Shown: in pieces, positions 60,308-64,000 of the stretch
Layout of the letters: each line of letters opens with the position of its first letter
Numbering within the stretch: position 1 is the stretch's first letter
Origin: an uncultured Eggerthella sp.
Lineage (GTDB): Bacteria > Actinomycetota > Coriobacteriia > Coriobacteriales > Eggerthellaceae
Assembly (NCBI GenBank): GCA_900542265.1
Contig: UQML01000008.1
Coordinates: forward strand, 5,040 to 69,039
Direction of reading: 5' to 3'
Length of the DNA stretch: 64,000 bases
The notes under the pieces: model-generated
The model's input: only the letters and a program-made list of their open reading frames with translations
What the model was told of the DNA's origin: nothing
Databases searched by the model: none
Program-made: the position numbers and the translations under genes

Positions 60308-61738
60308 ATGAAAACACCCGCAAAACATACCTCTAAAAAGAATGTATCAAGAGGCCCTAAGCCTCATAGACATTCTCATAAACAGCAGGCTCCGCAGAAC
60401 TCCAAATCACATGGACGGACACACAAACGGCACACAGCTAAACAACGCACGGCATCGGGTTGTTATTTTTGCCCTCAGGCTAAACAGTGTGGTGCGTGTC
60501 CAGAAATTGCAGTGCCCTACCCTGAGCAACTCAAGCGCAAACAAGCCTATCTTGATAATCTTTTTGCTGGGCTTTATACACCTCAAACACGTGTATATGC
60601 AATAGCCGGCATGGATAACCCTGTACATTATCGCAATAAGGTAATCTCTCCTTTTGCTCCCGCAAAACAAGGGCACAAAAAGCCGCAGAACAAGCAATCA
60701 AAACAACGCGGCAGCACCTCAACTCAGCCTGAAATCTTGACGGGGATGTATGCGCGAGGAACCCACCGCCTCATCACTACTGATGGTTGTCTTGTTGAGA
60801 ATGAAACGGCTAACAAAATTGTCCAAGTAATCCGCGCGATCATGGGCAAATACCACATGGAACCTTATAACGAAGATACCGGTGAAGGCTTCATGCGACA
60901 CGTTGTTGTGCGCGTTGGCCACACAAGTAATGAAGTGCTCGTTACGCTCGTGACTAACAAAGATGAATTCAAGGGAGCTAAGAATTTCTGCCGAGAGCTC
61001 GTTGCGCGCGTTCCCAAAATTACAACGATCGTCCAGAATGTGAACACGCGTCAAACCAATGTTATTTTAGGCGATGGGATTGAGCGCACCCTCTATGGAC
61101 CAGGCTTTATCCTAGACAGTCTTTGCGGCGTAAGTTTTAGAATTTCCTCACACTCGTTCTATCAGGTTAATGCCATCCAGACCGAAGTTCTTTACGAACG
61201 CGCACTCGAAATGGCACACCTTACACCAGGTGACACCATTATTGATGCATATTGTGGCACGGGCACAATTGGCCTTGCGGCCGCCGCCCATCTTGAGCGT
61301 AAAGAGGCTAATTCCGAAGTCAACTCTGAAACTGACTCAGATATTCAAACAGCAAGCCAAACGCGTGTCCTTGGCGTTGATTCAGTGGTATCGGCTATTC
61401 ATGATGCACGAGAAAATGCTGCTCACAACGGCATCACTTCAGCAGAGTTTGTCTGTGCTGATGCAGGAGATTATCTGCGTGATCTTGCTCAACACAACGA
61501 ATCAGTTGATGTGGTCTTTATGGATCCTCCCCGCTCTGGATCAAGCAAGGAATTTCTTGAAGCGCTCATCACGCTACAGCCAAAGCGGGTTGTCTATATT
61601 TCATGCAACCCTAAGACACAGCAGCGCGACGCTCGCACGCTTTGTGACGCTGGCTATATAATCACGGAAGTGCAAGGCGTTGACATGTTTCCGCATACTG
61701 ACCACATTGAGCACATCGTCACGTTTGAACGACGTTAG
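60308..61738 (+). CDS. rlmD: 23S rRNA (uracil-5-)-methyltransferase, RlmD/RumA-like
   Basis: 476 residues with a basic His/Lys-rich N-tail (about 1-50). CYFCPQAKQCGACP is the four-Cys cluster-type motif. SHSFYQVNAIQTEVLYERAL and DAYCGTGTIGLAAAA are the SAM site, FMDPPRSGSSKEF the DPPR catalytic context, and VYISCNPKTQQRDART carries the nucleophilic Cys. No TRAM domain is evident. An insertion of Ser/Glu/Asp-rich text lies in the SAM domain (about 345-360). The paralogous TrmA/RlmCD identities cannot be separated by eye. Confidence 0.88.
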   Translation: MKTPAKHTSKKNVSRGPKPHRHSHKQQAPQNSKSHGRTHKRHTAKQRTASGCYFCPQAKQCGACPEIAVPYPEQLKRKQAYLDNLFAGLYTPQTRVYAIAGMDNPVHYRNKVISPFAPAKQGHKKPQNKQSKQRGSTSTQPEILTGMYARGTHRLITTDGCLVENETANKIVQVIRAIMGKYHMEPYNEDTGEGFMRHVVVRVGHTSNEVLVTLVTNKDEFKGAKNFCRELVARVPKITTIVQNVNTRQTNVILGDGIERTLYGPGFILDSLCGVSFRISSHSFYQVNAIQTEVLYERALEMAHLTPGDTIIDAYCGTGTIGLAAAAHLERKEANSEVNSETDSDIQTASQTRVLGVDSVVSAIHDARENAAHNGITSAEFVCADAGDYLRDLAQHNESVDVVFMDPPRSGSSKEFLEALITLQPKRVVYISCNPKTQQRDARTLCDAGYIITEVQGVDMFPHTDHIEHIVTFERR

Positions 61739-61801
61739 TCATAATGTTTAGTTCGTTACCAATCAATAACAACTAAACAAATATCGTTTCCGATAACAGT
61801 A

Positions 61802-61832
61802 AAGGGGAATAGATACACGAACTATTCCCCTT
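61802..61832. terminator. Bidirectional terminator between rlmD and tyrS
   Basis: AAGGGGAATAG (61802-61812) and CTATTCCCCTT (61822-61832), a perfect 11-bp stem, with T-rich sequence on both sides, in the convergent gap. Confidence 0.82.
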
Positions 61833-61857
61833 ATTACCTGTCTTTTTGCGATACTTT

Positions 61858-63069
61858 TTATACGATGCGTGCGTATTTGCGCTTTCCTACTTGGACAACA
61901 TGACCCTTAATGGCTTCAGGTGCAATATTGTATTGTTTGGCAGGCACTGGCTCGCCATCAATACGCACACCGCCACCATCAATCATGCGACGCGCATCTC
62001 CCACTGACTGAGTCATACCCGCATCATGAATGATTTTTGCAAGATAGACCAGCCCCTCATCATTAGGCGTAAGATCTGCCTCAAAATCATCAATCGCATC
62101 AGGCATGTCATGATTCTTAAACACGCGATCAAATGCCGCCTCAGCTTCACGCGCAGCAGCCTCATCGTAATAAGCAGAAACAATATTTTGAGCCAAATCA
62201 CGCTTTACACGATTCGGATGAAGTGAGCCCTGAGCTAAACCCTCCTCAATTGCGTCAATATCAGCAACCGACATCGTGGAGGCAAGACGGTAATACTTAA
62301 CCATCAACTCATCAGGAATAGACATAACTTTGCCAAACATGTCATTGGGCTCGTCAGTCAAGCCAATATAGTTGCCGTAGCTCTTGGACATTTTCTTAAC
62401 GCCATCAGTGCCTTCAAGCAGAGGAAGCGTCAAGCAAACCTGAGGTTCCATACCCATTTTTTCCATGAGTTCGCGACCAGCAAGCAAATTGAAGAGCTGA
62501 TCAGTGCCGCCCAATTCAACGTCAGCATTAATTACAACCGAGTCATATGCTTGCATAACCGGATAGAGGAACTCATGCAAACTAATAGGCTGCCCTGAGG
62601 TATAGCGATTATGAAAGTCATCACGCTCCAGAATACGCGCAACGGTAAAGTTAGAAAGAAGCTTTAAAAGTTCTTCCATATTGAGGTCTAAAATCCACTC
62701 AGAATTGTAGCGCAGAGTAGTCTTTTCGGGATCAAGTACCTTAAATGCCTGATCAACATACGTTTGCGCATTGGCCTTGACCTGATCACGAGAAAGCTGA
62801 GGACGCGTCGTATTGCGTCCCGACGGATCACCAATAAGCGCTGTCCCGTCCCCAATAATAAGCGTCACCTCATGTCCCAAATCCTGGAACTGACGCAGCT
62901 TGCGCAAAGGTACCGCATGACCCAAATGGATATCAGGTGCGGTGGGATCAACACCAAGTTTTACATTTAATGGTTTATTGCGCTTGAGCTTTTCCATCAG
63001 CGCCTCTTCAGGCACGATTTGTGCCGCACCGGACTGAATAATATGGAACTGCTCTTCAGGAGTTAGCAT
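61858..63069 (-). CDS. tyrS: Tyrosyl-tRNA synthetase
   Basis: About 403 residues from ATG 63069 (GAGAGG, 6 nt). The class I catalytic domain has DIHLGHAVPLRKLRQF (HIGH) and GVKKMSKSYGNYIGL (KMSKS). GGTDQLFNLLAGREL binds Tyr-AMP, and VDPTAPDIHLG is the TyrS-type opening. A C-terminal S4-like domain ends MIDGGGVRIDGEPVPAKQYN. It is the TyrZ-like long type without obvious T-box leader: the 160 bp upstream show no specifier loop or terminator I can defend. Confidence 0.95.
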   Translation of the reverse strand: MLTPEEQFHIIQSGAAQIVPEEALMEKLKRNKPLNVKLGVDPTAPDIHLGHAVPLRKLRQFQDLGHEVTLIIGDGTALIGDPSGRNTTRPQLSRDQVKANAQTYVDQAFKVLDPEKTTLRYNSEWILDLNMEELLKLLSNFTVARILERDDFHNRYTSGQPISLHEFLYPVMQAYDSVVINADVELGGTDQLFNLLAGRELMEKMGMEPQVCLTLPLLEGTDGVKKMSKSYGNYIGLTDEPNDMFGKVMSIPDELMVKYYRLASTMSVADIDAIEEGLAQGSLHPNRVKRDLAQNIVSAYYDEAAAREAEAAFDRVFKNHDMPDAIDDFEADLTPNDEGLVYLAKIIHDAGMTQSVGDARRMIDGGGVRIDGEPVPAKQYNIAPEAIKGHVVQVGKRKYARIV

Positions 63070-63230
63070 CATAAACCTCTCTTATATCTCATTGTGCCGC
63101 ACAAGGTCATACACCTGTAGCAAACAAAACGACTTTTCGTATCAGTAACGTACTATAGTAGCGCTACGCTCATCCAAATGAAGCGGCATGAGTGCTCGCA
63201 GGATATAAGGATTAGGCCGATGGGGTTAGG

Positions 63231-64000
63231 TTAGCTTACGCCGCGGAACAAATGACCCGAGGTAGTGTCTGCTGCCTTAGAAACCCTATCGCCACTTTTT
63301 TGCGCAATATCACGAGCGCGAACCGCTCGCGCAACCGCTTTAGTTGTTTCAGCAACATTCATGAGCGTGGTATCAACCATCACCTGAGATACGCCTGCAG
63401 AAATAAGCTCAGGCATCTGATTGGCAATATCAAGCATTACTGCATTGTAGAGATGACTTCTTCCCGTTGAATCAGTTACAACCGGCATCTCATAACCTTT
63501 GCGATCCTTTAGGTAATGAGGAGACTTGCGACGCACGCACGTTGTACATTCCTGATTGCACGGACCTTGACTCATAAGCAAGCAATGTTCACACACCATC
63601 AACTCTTGCGCACCCATAATTGTCACGCCCAATACGAGCGGCGTGATAGAGCCAAGCTCCTCAATCTGCGTGAGCGAAAGCTCGGGAGAGAGCCATACTT
63701 TCTCAACACCTAGGCGCGCCATAAGTGCAAGATCAAGTTCATTGGTCACGGGAATATTGGATCCGACTTCAGCCTGCGCACCCATCTCAAGACAGTGCAC
63801 CACTTGACCAATATTTTGACAAAGCACGGGAGCGTCTGCTTTTACGCGTTTATAGACATCAAAGCCGCCTTCACGCGCTTCATCTCCCTCATGGTTAACT
63901 ATCGGCAGCACCGGAATACATTGCTTAGGATATCCTGCCTGCTCAGCAGTGGGGCTAACCTGTCCGGCAATAAGCGCCTCACCACGGCGATAGTTATGCA
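63231..64000 (-). CDS. U32-family peptidase/tRNA hydroxylation-like protein, 5' truncated by window edge
   Basis: The ORF stays open to base 64000, with 29 more in-frame residues (opening HNYRRGEALIAGQ) upstream of the internal GTG at 63911, so this is the C-terminal part. VCEHCLLMSQGPCNQECTTC has the Cys cluster typical of the U32 family (TrhP/YdcP, RlhA relatives), which act in tRNA/rRNA hydroxylation or as collagenase-like proteins. LGVEKVWLSPELSLTQIEEL is family text. No stop or start lies to the right. Confidence 0.8.
   Translation of the reverse strand, partial: HNYRRGEALIAGQVSPTAEQAGYPKQCIPVLPIVNHEGDEAREGGFDVYKRVKADAPVLCQNIGQVVHCLEMGAQAEVGSNIPVTNELDLALMARLGVEKVWLSPELSLTQIEELGSITPLVLGVTIMGAQELMVCEHCLLMSQGPCNQECTTCVRRKSPHYLKDRKGYEMPVVTDSTGRSHLYNAVMLDIANQMPELISAGVSQVMVDTTLMNVAETTKAVARAVRARDIAQKSGDRVSKAADTTSGHLFRGVS

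Noticed and set aside
63072..63230. T-box leader before tyrS
   Set aside because: No specifier loop, T-box motif (AGGGTGGNACCGCG) or terminator/antiterminator pair was found in this gap.
1..64000. Transposase, integrase, prophage or toxin-antitoxin modules
   Set aside because: No ORF showed DDE, tyrosine-recombinase, phage or toxin signatures, and no terminal inverted repeats with target duplications were seen.

Overview
The window reads as chromosome of a host-associated, fermentative coriobacterium (Actinomycetota, class Coriobacteriia; an Atopobium/Lancefieldella/Olsenella-type member of Atopobiaceae is my best guess). This rests on a G+C that looks mid-40s by eye (not computed), an NfnAB ferredoxin:NADP transhydrogenase typical of strict anaerobes, LexA boxes of the CGAAC-N4-GTTCG type, and coriobacterial-style surface proteins. 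I saw no rRNA, CRISPR array, transposase, integrase or phage gene. The layout looks like stable core plus accessory chromosome rather than an island.

Region by region. 1-11.3 kb (mostly minus strand) is core: DedA, the small SRP RNA, FolC, NfnB-NfnA, an LCP cell-wall ligase with MurA, the rpsB-tsf operon with promoter, structured leader and terminator, and the rlmB-NYN nuclease pair. 11.5-21.3 kb holds tRNA-Gln(UUG), an AEC carrier, a MarR-MATE efflux operon with twin operators over the promoter, a flavoprotein, an SDR, a ZIP transporter, a DHA2-type MFS exporter fused to two CBS domains behind an attenuator-like leader, a 42-residue membrane peptide and a GT4 glycosyltransferase. 21.5-29.1 kb is a tight five-gene minus-strand operon of exported proteins: a 1502-aa beta-helix/CNA-B protein, two camelysin/TasA-like proteins, an LPKTG-anchored relative and a MucBP-like membrane-anchored protein. 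It is the best candidate for a poorly described surface-fibre or adhesion system.

29.3-43.9 kb contains a zinc-ribbon membrane protein, an FMN reductase, a hypoxanthine-DNA glycosylase, a second SDR, a MarR-like regulator, a YgjP-type metalloprotease, and a radical-SAM/TIGR03915 DNA-repair pair preceded by two LexA-like boxes. It continues with a TatD-TcdA-MtnA cluster, a UbiB kinase, an ATP-grasp enzyme and a TSUP transporter. 44.1-48.0 kb is a thiazole operon, thiS-thiF-thiG-thiH-thiE, without a recognisable TPP riboswitch but with a strong terminator upstream.

48-64 kb holds a CPA2 antiporter, a ClC channel, the second MFS-CBS exporter, a CorA-type transporter, a BceAB-like ABC pair divergent from a two-component system whose regulator looks leaderless, RlmD, TyrS, and the 3' part of a U32 peptidase-family gene running off the right end.

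Themes: export and envelope defence (MATE, two MFS-CBS, BceAB-like with a two-component system), metal and ion transport (ZIP, CorA, ClC, CPA2, TSUP), DNA damage repair (HDG and the radical-SAM pair) and surface display. Start codons were moved from the longest ORF to the Shine-Dalgarno-supported ATG or TTG where the sequence argued for it.
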